Source of the DNA: SZAS-79 sp964599095
GTDB taxonomy: Bacteria > Pseudomonadota > Gammaproteobacteria > Burkholderiales > SG8-39
Direction: 5' to 3'
Assembly (NCBI GenBank): GCA_964599095.1
Contig: CAZREB010000012.1
Location: 62,001 to 126,000 of the forward strand
Length of the DNA: 64,000 nucleotides
Shown: positions 42,840 to 51,945 of the stretch, piece after piece
Numbering within the stretch: position 1 is the stretch's first letter
Layout of the letters: every line of letters begins with the position of its first letter
Made by a program: the position numbers and the translations under genes
Notes under the pieces: generated by a model
Databases searched by the model: none
The model's input: only the letters and a program-made list of their open reading frames with translations
Told to the model about the DNA's origin: nothing

Positions 42840-43892
42840 ATGCGCGCCGATCCGGGCAGGGCACGTTCGCTTACGCTCGCGGGCATCGTAGCAAAGCTGG
42901 GCGGGCGGGTGTGCGGCGATCCGGCCACGGCAGTCTCCCAGGTGGGTTCGCTCGAGAATGCCGGACCCGCGCAGATCGCCTTCTTCTCGAACCCGCGCTA
43001 TAGGGCAAAGCTTGCGCAGACACGAGCCGGCGCCGTTGTCCTGTCGCCGGCATCCGAAGCATTGACGAGCATTCCGCGGATCGTCGCAGAGAATCCGTAC
43101 GCGTACTTTGCCCGGCTGTCGCAGCTTCTCAACCCGGATCCCGGCTTCGCGCCGGGGATCCACCCGAGAGCGATCGTTGCCGACGGTGCGCGCATCGCTG
43201 CGACCGCAAGTGTCGGGGCGGGCGCGGTAATCGATGCAGGGGTCGTCGTCGGCGAGCGCACGCTGGTCGCGGCGGGATGCCACGTCGGCGAAGGCGCCGA
43301 GGTTGGCGACGAGTGCCGCCTCTACCCAACGGTGGTGATCTACCCGGGATGCCGCATCGGGTCGCGGGTGCGGCTGCATTCGGGTGTCGTCATCGGGGCC
43401 GATGGGTTCGGAATCGCCGAGGACGCCGGGCGCTGGATCAAGATCCCGCAGATCGGCCGGGTGGTCATCGGTGACGACGTGGAAATCGGCGCCAATACGA
43501 CGATCGACCGGGGTGCGATCGACGACACGGTCATCGGGGACGGCGTCAAGCTCGACAACCAGATCCAGATCGGCCACAACTGCCATGTCGGCGCGCATAC
43601 CGCGATGGCCGGGTGCGTTGCGGTGGCCGGCAGCGCGAAGATCGGCCGCCATTGCACGTTCGGCGCCGGCGCGATCGTGCTCGGGCACCTGTCGATCGCG
43701 GACAACGTGCACGTTTCGGCCGCGACCGTCGTGTCGCGGTCGATCCACAAGCCGGGCACCTACACCGGGATGTACCCATTCGACGACAACGAATCCTGGG
43801 CGAAGAACACCGCATGGGCGCGGCACCTCTCGGAACTCGCGGATCGCGTCCGTTCGCTCGAGAAGCGCCAAAAGGAGAGCAAAGATGACTGA
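42840..43892 (+). CDS. lpxD: UDP-3-O-(3-hydroxyacyl)glucosamine N-acyltransferase
   Basis: 350 residues. Adds the second acyl chain in lipid A synthesis. An N-terminal uridine-binding domain (LENAGPAQIAFFSNPRYR) precedes many left-handed beta-helix hexapeptides; the catalytic histidine is expected in QIGHNCHVGAHTAMAG (about residue 246). The end overlaps fabZ by eight bases. Normal family length. Confidence 0.95.
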   Translation: MRADPGRARSLTLAGIVAKLGGRVCGDPATAVSQVGSLENAGPAQIAFFSNPRYRAKLAQTRAGAVVLSPASEALTSIPRIVAENPYAYFARLSQLLNPDPGFAPGIHPRAIVADGARIAATASVGAGAVIDAGVVVGERTLVAAGCHVGEGAEVGDECRLYPTVVIYPGCRIGSRVRLHSGVVIGADGFGIAEDAGRWIKIPQIGRVVIGDDVEIGANTTIDRGAIDDTVIGDGVKLDNQIQIGHNCHVGAHTAMAGCVAVAGSAKIGRHCTFGAGAIVLGHLSIADNVHVSAATVVSRSIHKPGTYTGMYPFDDNESWAKNTAWARHLSELADRVRSLEKRQKESKDD

Positions 43893-44340
43893 TGCGATGG
43901 ATATAGCGCAGGTGATGGAGCACCTTCCGCACCGCTTTCCCTTCCTGCTGGTCGACCGCATCAGGACGATCGAGCCGGGCAAGCGCATCGTCGCGCTCAA
44001 GAACGTCACGATCAACGAGCCGTTCTTCCAGGGGCATTTCCCGCAACGCCCGATCATGCCGGGCGTACTGATCCTCGAAGCGATGGCGCAGGCCGCGGGG
44101 ATACTCGTATTCCGCACCCAGGGCGGCAAGCCCGAGGCCGACTCGGTTTACTACCTTGCCGGCATAGACAAGGCGCGGTTCAAGCGGCCCGTGGTTCCCG
44201 GCGATCAGCTGGAACTCGAAGTGATCCTCGAGCGCGGCCTGCGAGGGGTCTGGAAATTCTCCTGCAAAGCCAGAGTCGAGGGTGCGGTCGTGTGCGAAGC
44301 CGAGATGCTCTGCTCGGTGCGCAAGGCCGCGGATGCCTGA
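43885..44340 (+). CDS. fabZ: 3-hydroxyacyl-[acyl-carrier-protein] dehydratase FabZ
   Basis: 151-residue hot-dog-fold dehydratase of fatty acid synthesis. Catalytic His51 lies in GHFPQRPIMPGVL and Glu65 in LILEAMAQA. Competes with lipid A synthesis for 3-hydroxyacyl-ACP, which explains its place between lpxD and lpxA. ATG at 43885, after AAAGGAGAGC, lies within the last codons of lpxD. Confidence 0.96.
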   Translation: MTDAMDIAQVMEHLPHRFPFLLVDRIRTIEPGKRIVALKNVTINEPFFQGHFPQRPIMPGVLILEAMAQAAGILVFRTQGGKPEADSVYYLAGIDKARFKRPVVPGDQLELEVILERGLRGVWKFSCKARVEGAVVCEAEMLCSVRKAADA

Positions 44341-45124
44341 GGCAATGGGCACTGCGATCCATCCCACGGCCATCGTGAACCCGGGGGCGCAAGTCGCCCC
44401 GGGCGTCGAAATCGGCGCGTACTCGATCGTCGGCGGGAACGTGTCGATCGGCGAGGGCAGCTGGATCGGGCCCCACGTGGTGCTCGAAGGCCGGTTGCGC
44501 ATCGGCCGCAACAACCGGATCCATCCGTTCGCCTCGATCGGCGGACCGCCGCAGGACAAGAAGTACGGGGGCGAGGCCACTTCGATCGAGATCGGGGACG
44601 GCAACACGATCCGCGAATACGTGACGATCAATCGCGGTACCGCGCAGGATGCGGGCGTCACGCGCGTCGGCAACGACAACTGGATCATGGCGTATGTCCA
44701 CTTCGCGCACGATTGCCAGATCGGGAATCACACGATTTTCGCCAATGCCTGCCAGCTGGCCGGCCACGTGCATGTCGGGGACTGGGCGATCCTCGGGGCC
44801 ACGACCCTGGTTCACCAGTTCGTGAAGATCGGCGCGCACAGCTTTACGGCAATGGGCACCTTTCTCCCGCAGGACCTGCCGCCGTACGTCACGGCGGCCG
44901 GCAATACGGCGAAACCCTATGGCATCAACAACGAGGGGCTGCGGCGGCGCGGATTTTCACCGGAGGCCCTCAATGCGCTGAAGCGCGCATACCGTACGCT
45001 CTACCGTTCGAGCCTGTCGCTGGAAGAGGCGAAGGCCGAGCTCCAGGCGCAGGCGGCATCCTGCGCAGAGGTGGCCCTGCTCCTCGAGTTTCTCGGCTCG
45101 TCCACTCGCGGGATCGTGCGTTAG
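44333..45124 (+). CDS. lpxA: UDP-N-acetylglucosamine O-acyltransferase
   Basis: 263 residues. First step of lipid A synthesis. The hexapeptide beta-helix starts at HPTAIVNPGAQV; the catalytic histidine is His126 in FAHDC, and the C-terminal helical region ends in STRGIVR as in the E. coli enzyme. ATG 44333 overlaps fabZ by eight bases; ATG 44345 would be four codons shorter and also acceptable. Confidence 0.95.
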   Translation: MPEAMGTAIHPTAIVNPGAQVAPGVEIGAYSIVGGNVSIGEGSWIGPHVVLEGRLRIGRNNRIHPFASIGGPPQDKKYGGEATSIEIGDGNTIREYVTINRGTAQDAGVTRVGNDNWIMAYVHFAHDCQIGNHTIFANACQLAGHVHVGDWAILGATTLVHQFVKIGAHSFTAMGTFLPQDLPPYVTAAGNTAKPYGINNEGLRRRGFSPEALNALKRAYRTLYRSSLSLEEAKAELQAQAASCAEVALLLEFLGSSTRGIVR

Positions 45125-45135
45125 GAAGCGGAGGG

Positions 45136-46311
45136 ATGGCAAGCGCGCGCATTGCCCTGGTAGCGGGCGAGGCCTCCGGCGACCTGCTCGGCGGCCACCT
45201 CCTGGGCGCATTGTCCGAAAGGCGCGCGGGTCTTGCCTTCAGCGGCATCGGCGGCCCGCGCATGACTGGGCGCGGCTTCGATACCTATTACCCGATGGAG
45301 AAACTCTCGGTGCGCGGCTATGTGGAAGTCCTGCGCCACTACCGGGAAATCATGGGCATCCGGCGCGGGCTGCTGTCGCGGTTGCTGGAGGAGAGGCCGC
45401 AACTGTTCATCGGGATCGATGCACCGGATTTCAACCTGGACCTCGAATACCGCCTCAAGGCCGACGGGATACCGACGATCCACTACGTCAGCCCGTCCGT
45501 CTGGGCGTGGCGCCGCTGGAGGATACGCCGCATTGCACGGTCGGTATCGCACATGCTGGTGCTTTTCCCGTTCGAGACCGAGATCTATCGCACCGCCGGG
45601 GTGCCGGTAACCTACGTCGGACATCCGGTCGCGGACACGATTCCGCTCGAGGTGGACAAGGCGGCCGCACGCGAGCAGCTGCGCCTGCCGGCCGGCAAAC
45701 TCGTGGTTGCGCTGCTCCCAGGGAGCCGGCAGTCCGAACTGAAGTACATGGCCGATGCATTCGTCCAGGCGGCCAAGCGCATGCACGGCCAGGTCGGCGA
45801 CGTCCATTTCGTCTGCCCGACGGCCTCCCGGCCGACCCGCGACCTCATGCAGGAAGCGCTTCACCGGAACGACGCCGTCGAATTGCCGCTCACGCTGATG
45901 TTCGGGCATTCCCACGAGGCGCTGGCGGCGGCCGACCTCGCGCTGGTGGCCAGCGGCACCGCGACGCTGGAAACAGCCCTGTTCAAGACCCCCATGGTGA
46001 TCGCGTACAAGATGTCGCCGATCACCTGGAAGATCATGCGCCGCATGCTCTACCTGCCCTATGTCGGCCTGCCGAACATCCTTGCCGGGGAGTTCCTCGT
46101 GGATGAGCTGATGCAGGAGGCCGCCACACCGGAGGCGTTGTCCGATGCGCTTGTCGCACTGATGCGGGACACGGCCCGCCAGCGGCGGCAGGTCGGGCGC
46201 TTCGCCGAAATCCACCAAACGCTTCGGCAGGACAACGCGACCAAGGCGGCGGAGGCCGTGCTGCAGGTACTGGACAAGGTCGCGATCGCCGGGCGGCTTG
46301 CCTCGGGATGA
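45136..46311 (+). CDS. lpxB: Lipid-A-disaccharide synthase
   Basis: 391-residue GT-B glycosyltransferase that joins UDP-diacylglucosamine and lipid X to form the lipid A disaccharide. Opening VAGEASGDLLGGHLLGAL, VSPSVWAWRRWRIRRI and VALLPGSRQSE are signatures. The ATG at 45136 follows a GGAAGCGGAGGG ribosome-binding region; the four-base overlap at its end couples it to rnhB. Confidence 0.96.
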   Translation: MASARIALVAGEASGDLLGGHLLGALSERRAGLAFSGIGGPRMTGRGFDTYYPMEKLSVRGYVEVLRHYREIMGIRRGLLSRLLEERPQLFIGIDAPDFNLDLEYRLKADGIPTIHYVSPSVWAWRRWRIRRIARSVSHMLVLFPFETEIYRTAGVPVTYVGHPVADTIPLEVDKAAAREQLRLPAGKLVVALLPGSRQSELKYMADAFVQAAKRMHGQVGDVHFVCPTASRPTRDLMQEALHRNDAVELPLTLMFGHSHEALAAADLALVASGTATLETALFKTPMVIAYKMSPITWKIMRRMLYLPYVGLPNILAGEFLVDELMQEAATPEALSDALVALMRDTARQRRQVGRFAEIHQTLRQDNATKAAEAVLQVLDKVAIAGRLASG

Positions 46312-46868
46312 ACATTTGCGGCGTCGACGAAGCCGGCCGGGGGCCGCTCGCGGGGCCGGTGTACGCCGCCGCTGTCGTTCTCGACGAGCACAGGCCGGTC
46401 GAAGGGCTGAAGGATTCGAAGTTGCTGAGCCCCGCACGGCGCGATGCGCTGGTTCCCCTGATCAAGGCGAAGTCGCTCGCGTGGTCCGTCGCATTCGCGA
46501 CTGTCGAGGAAATCGACCGCCTGAATATCCTTCAGGCCACGCTGCTTGCCATGCAGCGTGCGGTGGCCGGGCTCGGCCTGGTCCCGGACGAGGCGTGGGT
46601 CGACGGCAATCGACCGCCCAGACTCGCAGTCCCGGTTCGCACGATCGTCAAAGGCGACCGGCTACACGCCTGCATTTCGGCGGCTTCGATCCTCGCCAAA
46701 ACGGCGCGGGACGCGGAGATGGCGCGCCTCCACTCGATCTATCCGCACTACGGCCTCGACCGCCACAAGGGGTATCCGACGGCGGCGCATCTCGAAGCGC
46801 TCAGGCGGCACGGCGCATGCGAGATCTATCGCCGGTCCTTCCGGCCGGTGCGGGAGGCGTGCAAGTGA
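46308..46868 (+). CDS. rnhB: Ribonuclease HII
   Basis: 186 residues. Cuts RNA in RNA-DNA hybrids and removes misincorporated ribonucleotides. The active-site opening GVDEAGRGPLAGPVYAAAV (Asp7, Glu8) and later ASILAKTARDAEMARL are typical. ATGA overlap with lpxB; GTGA overlap with the next methyltransferase gene. Confidence 0.95.
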   Translation: MNICGVDEAGRGPLAGPVYAAAVVLDEHRPVEGLKDSKLLSPARRDALVPLIKAKSLAWSVAFATVEEIDRLNILQATLLAMQRAVAGLGLVPDEAWVDGNRPPRLAVPVRTIVKGDRLHACISAASILAKTARDAEMARLHSIYPHYGLDRHKGYPTAAHLEALRRHGACEIYRRSFRPVREACK

Positions 46869-47656
46869 CCGTCATCCGCTCGCGCGAGAACCCGAAGGTC
46901 AAGGCGTGGATCAGGCTGGCCGACGAACCGCGCGAGCGCCGCCGGCGCGGCCTCGCGCTGATCGAGGGGATCCACCTGGTCGAGACCTGCCTCGCGCAAG
47001 GTGGCCATCCGGCGAGCCTGATCGTCAGCGAGTCGGCATCTGCAAGAGACGAAATCGCGCAGCTGGTAAGGCGTTCGGGTGTGGTGCCTGCAATCCTCAC
47101 CGATGCAATCTTCAACCGGATCTCGGGCATTGAAACGCCATCGGGAATCGCGGCGGAGATCGAAGTTCCGCAGGCCGAAGTCGATCCTGCCGCCAGTGAA
47201 GGCTGCGTCTTCCTTGAGGGCATCCAGGATGCAGGGAACGTCGGGACGATCGTGCGCAGCGCCGCCGCCTTCGGCATCCCGGACGTGATCGTGGGTCGCG
47301 GTTGCGCCGATCCCTGGTCGCCGAAGGCGCTGCGTGCCGGGATGGGCGGGCATTTCTTCCTGCGGATCGGGTCGTCGTCGGACCTGGTTGCGGACGTGGG
47401 CCGGTTCGGCGACGTCGTGGTTTGCACCGCAGCGCACGGCGGCGTTCCCCTGGATTCGATCGACCTGCGGGGCCGGGTGGGGTGGATCTTCGGCAGCGAA
47501 GGCGCCGGCGTGTCCGAACGTGTTGCATCGGCGGCGACCCTCAACGCGACGATCGACACGCCGGGCAGCGCCGAGTCGTTGAACGTCGCCGCGTCGGCTG
47601 CCGTCTGCTTCTACGAGCGGCAGCGCCAGGTCAGTAGACGTGCCGGTCGATCTTGA
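46865..47656 (+). CDS. TrmH/SpoU-family RNA 2'-O-methyltransferase
   Basis: 263 residues from a GTG that overlaps rnhB by four bases. An N-terminal substrate-binding domain (SRENPKVKAWIRL) is followed by the SPOUT knot with its three motifs: GIQDAGNVGTIVRSAAAFG, IFGSEGAGVSE and AESLNVAASAAVCFYE. Targets of this subfamily (rRNA or tRNA) cannot be read from the sequence; the gene commonly follows rnhB in betaproteobacteria. Its 3' end overlaps the convergent ppsR by 26 bases. Confidence 0.9.
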   Translation: MTVIRSRENPKVKAWIRLADEPRERRRRGLALIEGIHLVETCLAQGGHPASLIVSESASARDEIAQLVRRSGVVPAILTDAIFNRISGIETPSGIAAEIEVPQAEVDPAASEGCVFLEGIQDAGNVGTIVRSAAAFGIPDVIVGRGCADPWSPKALRAGMGGHFFLRIGSSSDLVADVGRFGDVVVCTAAHGGVPLDSIDLRGRVGWIFGSEGAGVSERVASAATLNATIDTPGSAESLNVAASAAVCFYERQRQVSRRAGRS

Positions 47657-48458
47657 TGTCGCGCAGGATCGTCGTCGCGATTTCCTCGATCGACTTGGTG
47701 GTCGAGTTGATCCAGTGGATGCCTTCGCGCTTCATCATCCGCTCGGCCTGCTCGACCTCGTACCGGCAGTTCGAGAGCCTTGCGTACTCGCTGTCGGGGC
47801 GCCGCTCCTGGCGGATCTCCCGCAGCCGCTCCGGGGCAATCGAGAGGCCGTAGAGCTTCGCGCGGTAGTTCCTGAGCACGTCGGGCAGCGCGCGCCGCTC
47901 GAAGTCCTCGGGGATCAGCGGGTAGTTGGCGGCCTTCACGCCGAACTGCATCGCCAGGTACAGGCTGGTCGGCGTCTTGCCGCTGCGCGATACGCCGACC
48001 AGGATCACGTCGGCCTCGGCCAGGTCGCGGTGGGAGGCCCCGTCGTCGTGGGCCATCGAGAAATTGATCGCCTCGATGCGCGCCTGGTATTGCTGCTTGT
48101 CGGCCGAACTGTGGGACCGGCCGATCGTGTGGTTCGACCTGATCCCCAGGCCTGCTTCGAGCGGGTCGATGAAGGTCTCGAAAAAGTCGAAAACGAGCGC
48201 CCCGGAATTGCGGATCACGTCACGGGCTTCCGGGTTGACGAGCGTCGAGAACACGATGGGCGCACCGTTCCCCTCGGCAAGGGCTTCCCGGATGCGCGGC
48301 ATGCACTCGCTCTCGGCCTTGCGCTGGCTGTCGATGAACGGCAGCGTCACCTCCTTGAACTGCAGGCCCTCGAACTGGGTCAGCAGGCTGTGCCCGAGCA
48401 TTTGGACGGTGATGCCGGTGCCGTCCGACACGAAGAGTACGGTGCGTCGCTGGGCCAT
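47631..48458 (-). CDS. ppsR: PEP synthase regulatory protein (kinase/pyrophosphorylase)
   Basis: 275 residues from the ATG at 48458. DUF299 protein that inactivates PEP synthase by ADP-dependent threonine phosphorylation and reactivates it by pyrophosphorolysis. The start VLFVSDGTGITVQMLGHSLL and the P-loop-like GVSRSGKTPTSLYLA (about residues 145-160) are characteristic. It is divergent from its target gene ppsA, which is the usual arrangement. The frame is open upstream but the family sequence begins at MAQRR. Confidence 0.95.
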   Translation of the reverse strand: MAQRRTVLFVSDGTGITVQMLGHSLLTQFEGLQFKEVTLPFIDSQRKAESECMPRIREALAEGNGAPIVFSTLVNPEARDVIRNSGALVFDFFETFIDPLEAGLGIRSNHTIGRSHSSADKQQYQARIEAINFSMAHDDGASHRDLAEADVILVGVSRSGKTPTSLYLAMQFGVKAANYPLIPEDFERRALPDVLRNYRAKLYGLSIAPERLREIRQERRPDSEYARLSNCRYEVEQAERMMKREGIHWINSTTKSIEEIATTILRDIKIDRHVY

Positions 48459-48521
48459 GCGGATCGGGCCTTTTGGGGTTGAAAAACAGGTGGTTGTGCT
48501 GTGCAACAATGGCCGACCCGA

Positions 48522-48527
48522 TACAAT
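48522..48527 (+). promoter_or_regulatory. Possible -10 of the ppsA promoter
   Basis: TACAAT in the ppsR/ppsA divergent gap, 37 bases before the ppsA ATG. At 17 bases upstream only a poor CTGTGC is found, so an activator or another sigma factor may be involved. Low-confidence call. Confidence 0.35.
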
Positions 48528-48563
48528 ATGGGCTTTGGTGGTGCAGGGCAACCGAGGGCCGTG

Positions 48564-50978
48564 ATGGGGGCAAGCAACTACGTAGTCTGGCTGCGCGACC
48601 TGCGCATGTCGGACCTGGACCGGGTGGGCGGCAAGAATGCCTCGCTCGGCGAGATGATCGGCGCGTTGTCCGGGTCAGGCATCCGGGTGCCGGGCGGGTT
48701 TGCCACAACGGCGCAGGCTTATCGGGATTTCCTTTCGGTCTCCGGCCTGGACGACCGGATCTCCAAGCGGCTCGCCGGACTGGATTCCAACGATGTGGCG
48801 GCCTTGGCGCGCTGTGGCGCAGAGATTCGCGATTGGATCGAGAAGACCCCGCTCCCGGCAGCAATAGAGAAGGATATAAGAACTTTTTACCAAGAACTTA
48901 CATCGACTTCCTCAAGTGAAATGACATTTGCCGTGCGATCCAGCGCCACGGCCGAAGACCTGCCCGACGCCTCGTTTGCCGGTCAGCAGGAAACCTTCCT
49001 GAACATTCATGGAATTGACAACGTGCTTGGCGCGATCCGGCACGTGTTTGCCTCCCTCTACAACGACCGCGCCATTTCCTACCGGGTCCACCAGGGTTTC
49101 GAGCATGGCGGGGTGGCTTTGTCTGCCGCAGTGCAGCAAATGGTTCGCAGCGATGTCGGGTCTTCAGGGGTGATGTTCACGCTCGATACCGAGTCCGGGT
49201 TCCGCGACGCGGTGTTCATCACGTCGTCGTACGGGCTGGGCGAAATGGTCGTCCAAGGCGCGGTGAACCCCGACGAGTTCTACGTCCACAAGCCGATGCT
49301 TGCGGCCGGCCGGCCGGCGGTCATCCGTCGCAGCCTGGGCTCCAAGCTGCACAAGATGATCTTTTCCGACGGCAATTCCGCCGGGCGCTCGGTGCGCACC
49401 GTGGATGTGCCGGAGGCCGAGCGGCACGTTTTCTCGCTGGCCGACGCCGACGTGCTCGAACTGGCCCGCCATGCAATGGCGATCGAAAAGCACTACGGCC
49501 GCCCGATGGACATCGAATGGGGCCGGGATGGCGTCGACGGCAGGCTCTACGTGCTGCAGGCGCGGCCCGAGACGGTCAAGTCCCGCAAGCATGCCGAGAC
49601 CCAGGAGCGCCACCTTCTCAAGGGGCGCAGCGAAGTCCTGGCCAGCGGCCGCGCCATCGGCCAGAAGATCGGCAAAGGCACGGTGCGGCTCGTGGCCAGC
49701 GCCTCCGGGATGTCGAGCGTCAGGGAGGGCGACGTGCTGGTCACCGACATGACGGACCCGAACTGGGAGCCGGTGATGAAGCTGGCAAGCGCGATCGTGA
49801 CCAATCGCGGCGGCCGTACCTGCCATGCGGCGATCATTGCGCGCGAACTTGGCATTCCTGCGGTGGTCGGGTGCGGCGATGCCACGCGGACGCTCCCGGA
49901 CGGCGCATCGGTGACGGTGTCGTGCTCCGAGGGCGACACCGGCTTCGTCTATGCCGGACTGCTCGAAACCGAAGTGCAGACGACCGACCTCGGCGCGATG
50001 CCCGAAATCCCGGTCAAGATCGCCATGAACATCGGCAACCCGCAGCTTGCGTTCGAATTCGCGCAGTTGCCGAACGCTGGCGTCGGGCTTGCGCGCCTCG
50101 AATTCATCATCAACAACATGATTGCGGTTCATCCGCGCGCCTGCGTCGAGCATCCGGACCTGCCGGCCGGCCTCAGGGCCAAAGTGGAGGAAGCCGCCCG
50201 CGGGTATGCCGACCCGAAGGCTTTCTTCCGCGAGAAGGTCGTGGAAGGCGTGGCGACCATCGCCGCTGCGTTCTGGCCCAGGCCGGTGATCGTGCGGCTT
50301 TCGGATTTCAAGTCCAACGAATACAAGAAGCTCCTCGGGGGCGAGCGCTACGAGCCCGACGAAGAGAACCCGATGCTCGGGTTTCGCGGCGCCTCCCGCT
50401 ACATCGCGCCCGAGTTCCGCGAATGCTTCGACCTCGAATGCTCGGCAATGCGCAAGGTGCGCGACGAGCTGGGGCTGACGAACGTCGAAATCATGGTGCC
50501 GTTCGTGCGCACGCTCGGCGAGTGCCGTCAGACGATCGACCTCCTGGCCGCCAACGGGCTCAAGCGCGGCGAGAACGGCCTGCGCCTGATCATGATGTGC
50601 GAACTGCCTTCGAATGCGATCCTCGCCGACGAGTTCCTGCAGTATTTCGACGGTTTCTCGATCGGCTCGAACGATCTGACGCAGCTCACGCTCGGCCTGG
50701 ACCGCGATTCCGGCCTCGTGGCCGGCGCATTCGACGAGAGGGATCCGGCGGTGCTGGCGATGCTGCGCCTGGCGATCCGGGCCTGCAGGAAGCAGGGCAA
50801 GTATGTCGGGATCTGCGGCCAGGGTCCTTCGGACCATCCTGATTTCGCGCGGTGGCTCATGGACGAAGGCATAGGCAGCCTCTCGCTGAATCCCGATACG
50901 GTGGTTTCGACCTGGAGGGCGCTTGCCGAACAGGTGCCGCCGCCTGCGCAGGGTGCGCTCCTGCGCAAAGCAGTCTGA
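48564..50978 (+). CDS. ppsA: Phosphoenolpyruvate synthase
   Basis: 804 residues from ATG 48564; GTG 48561 is an adjacent alternative. Converts pyruvate and ATP to PEP in gluconeogenesis. N-terminal ATP-grasp domain (VGGKNASLGEM; FAVRSSATAEDLPDASFAGQQET), swivelling phosphohistidine domain with catalytic His421 in TCHAAIIARELGIPAVVG, and C-terminal PEP/pyruvate TIM barrel. Codons at about 48861-48931 are unusually AT-rich and rare for this genome (ATA, AGA, TCA, AGT), unlike the rest of the gene. PpsR next door is its regulator. Confidence 0.96.
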   Translation: MGASNYVVWLRDLRMSDLDRVGGKNASLGEMIGALSGSGIRVPGGFATTAQAYRDFLSVSGLDDRISKRLAGLDSNDVAALARCGAEIRDWIEKTPLPAAIEKDIRTFYQELTSTSSSEMTFAVRSSATAEDLPDASFAGQQETFLNIHGIDNVLGAIRHVFASLYNDRAISYRVHQGFEHGGVALSAAVQQMVRSDVGSSGVMFTLDTESGFRDAVFITSSYGLGEMVVQGAVNPDEFYVHKPMLAAGRPAVIRRSLGSKLHKMIFSDGNSAGRSVRTVDVPEAERHVFSLADADVLELARHAMAIEKHYGRPMDIEWGRDGVDGRLYVLQARPETVKSRKHAETQERHLLKGRSEVLASGRAIGQKIGKGTVRLVASASGMSSVREGDVLVTDMTDPNWEPVMKLASAIVTNRGGRTCHAAIIARELGIPAVVGCGDATRTLPDGASVTVSCSEGDTGFVYAGLLETEVQTTDLGAMPEIPVKIAMNIGNPQLAFEFAQLPNAGVGLARLEFIINNMIAVHPRACVEHPDLPAGLRAKVEEAARGYADPKAFFREKVVEGVATIAAAFWPRPVIVRLSDFKSNEYKKLLGGERYEPDEENPMLGFRGASRYIAPEFRECFDLECSAMRKVRDELGLTNVEIMVPFVRTLGECRQTIDLLAANGLKRGENGLRLIMMCELPSNAILADEFLQYFDGFSIGSNDLTQLTLGLDRDSGLVAGAFDERDPAVLAMLRLAIRACRKQGKYVGICGQGPSDHPDFARWLMDEGIGSLSLNPDTVVSTWRALAEQVPPPAQGALLRKAV

Positions 50979-50990
50979 AACCGGCGCCGC

Positions 50991-51434
50991 TCAGCGGCTG
51001 CGGACCAGCCTCTGCTTGTCGCGCTGCCACTGCTTGTCGCGCTCGGTCGCCCGCTTGTCGTGCTGCTGCTTGCCCTTGGCGAGCCCGATTTCCAGCTTGA
51101 TGCGCCCGCCCTTGTAATGCAGGTCGAGCGGAATCAGCGTGTACCCGCGCTGCTCGACCTTGCCGATCAGCTTGCGGATTTCCTCGGCGTGAAGGAGGAG
51201 CTTGCGGGTGCGCGTCGGGTTCGGCGTCACGTGTGCCGAGGCCGTCGGCAGCGGACTGACGTGCGCGCCGATCAGCCAGAGCGCCGAATCGCGCACTACG
51301 ACATAAGCTTCCGTGATCTGGGCGCGGCCGGCGCGGATGGATTTGACCTCCCATCCCTCGAGCATGAGCCCGGCTTCATAGCGTTCCTCGACGAAATAGT
51401 CGTGAAACGCCTTGCGGTTCTGGACGATGGACAT
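50991..51434 (-). CDS. smpB: SsrA (tmRNA)-binding protein
   Basis: 147 residues from ATG 51434. Binds tmRNA for trans-translation rescue of stalled ribosomes. Recognised by VQNRKAFHDYFVEERYEAGLMLEGWEVKSIR, and LIPLDLHYKGGRIKLEIGLAKGKQQHDKR, ending in a basic tail that enters the mRNA channel. It converges on ppsA (12 bases between stops) and diverges from ratA. No tmRNA gene was seen in the flanking sequence. Confidence 0.95.
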   Translation of the reverse strand: MSIVQNRKAFHDYFVEERYEAGLMLEGWEVKSIRAGRAQITEAYVVVRDSALWLIGAHVSPLPTASAHVTPNPTRTRKLLLHAEEIRKLIGKVEQRGYTLIPLDLHYKGGRIKLEIGLAKGKQQHDKRATERDKQWQRDKQRLVRSR

Positions 51435-51501
51435 CGGGCGGAGAGGGGGATGCGCGGGGTGATCGGCTCTGAGACTGCGGGCGCGCGGCGATTGTAACAG
51501 C

Positions 51502-51945
51502 ATGGGTACTATCGTCCGCTCGGCACTGGTCGGATTCAGCGCAGAACAACTGTATGCGCTGGTCGAGGACATCGAGGCCTATCCGCAGTTCCTGCCGTGG
51601 TGTCGCAAGACCGAGGTTCTGGAACGGCGTGACGGCCGGACGATCGCCCGGCTCTCGGTCGGGTTCAGGGGAATCAACCAGTCGTTTACGACCGAGAACC
51701 TGAACCATCCGGGGCGTTCGATCGAGATGCGGCTGGTCGAAGGGCCATTCAGCGATTTCCGGGCGGTCTGGAAATTCGAACCCCTCGGCGAGCACGCCGC
51801 CAGGATCGAGTATTCGATGACCTATGAACTCACCGCGGGCCTGCTGGCAAAGGCCCTGCGGCCGCTGTTCGACCATGTTGCCGACACCATGGTCGAGGCC
51901 TTCCACCGCCGCGCCCAGGCCCTGCATGGCACGCCTGGAAATTGA
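51502..51945 (+). CDS. ratA: RatA/Coq10-like START-domain protein
   Basis: 147-residue SRPBCC (START-like) protein. The family opening is VRSALVGFSAEQLYALVEDIEAYPQFLPWC, with later GPFSDFRAVWKFEPL. In E. coli RatA was reported to block 70S formation, while the eukaryotic homologue Coq10 binds ubiquinone; the latter role is likely the general one. It is paired with the RnfH/RatB gene (20-base overlap) and diverges from smpB, the conserved smpB-ratA-rnfH arrangement. Confidence 0.9.
   Translation: MGTIVRSALVGFSAEQLYALVEDIEAYPQFLPWCRKTEVLERRDGRTIARLSVGFRGINQSFTTENLNHPGRSIEMRLVEGPFSDFRAVWKFEPLGEHAARIEYSMTYELTAGLLAKALRPLFDHVADTMVEAFHRRAQALHGTPGN

Noticed and set aside
50991..51501. Looked for a tmRNA gene beside smpB
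   Set aside because: No alanine-tRNA-like ends or tag reading frame were found between ppsA and ratA.
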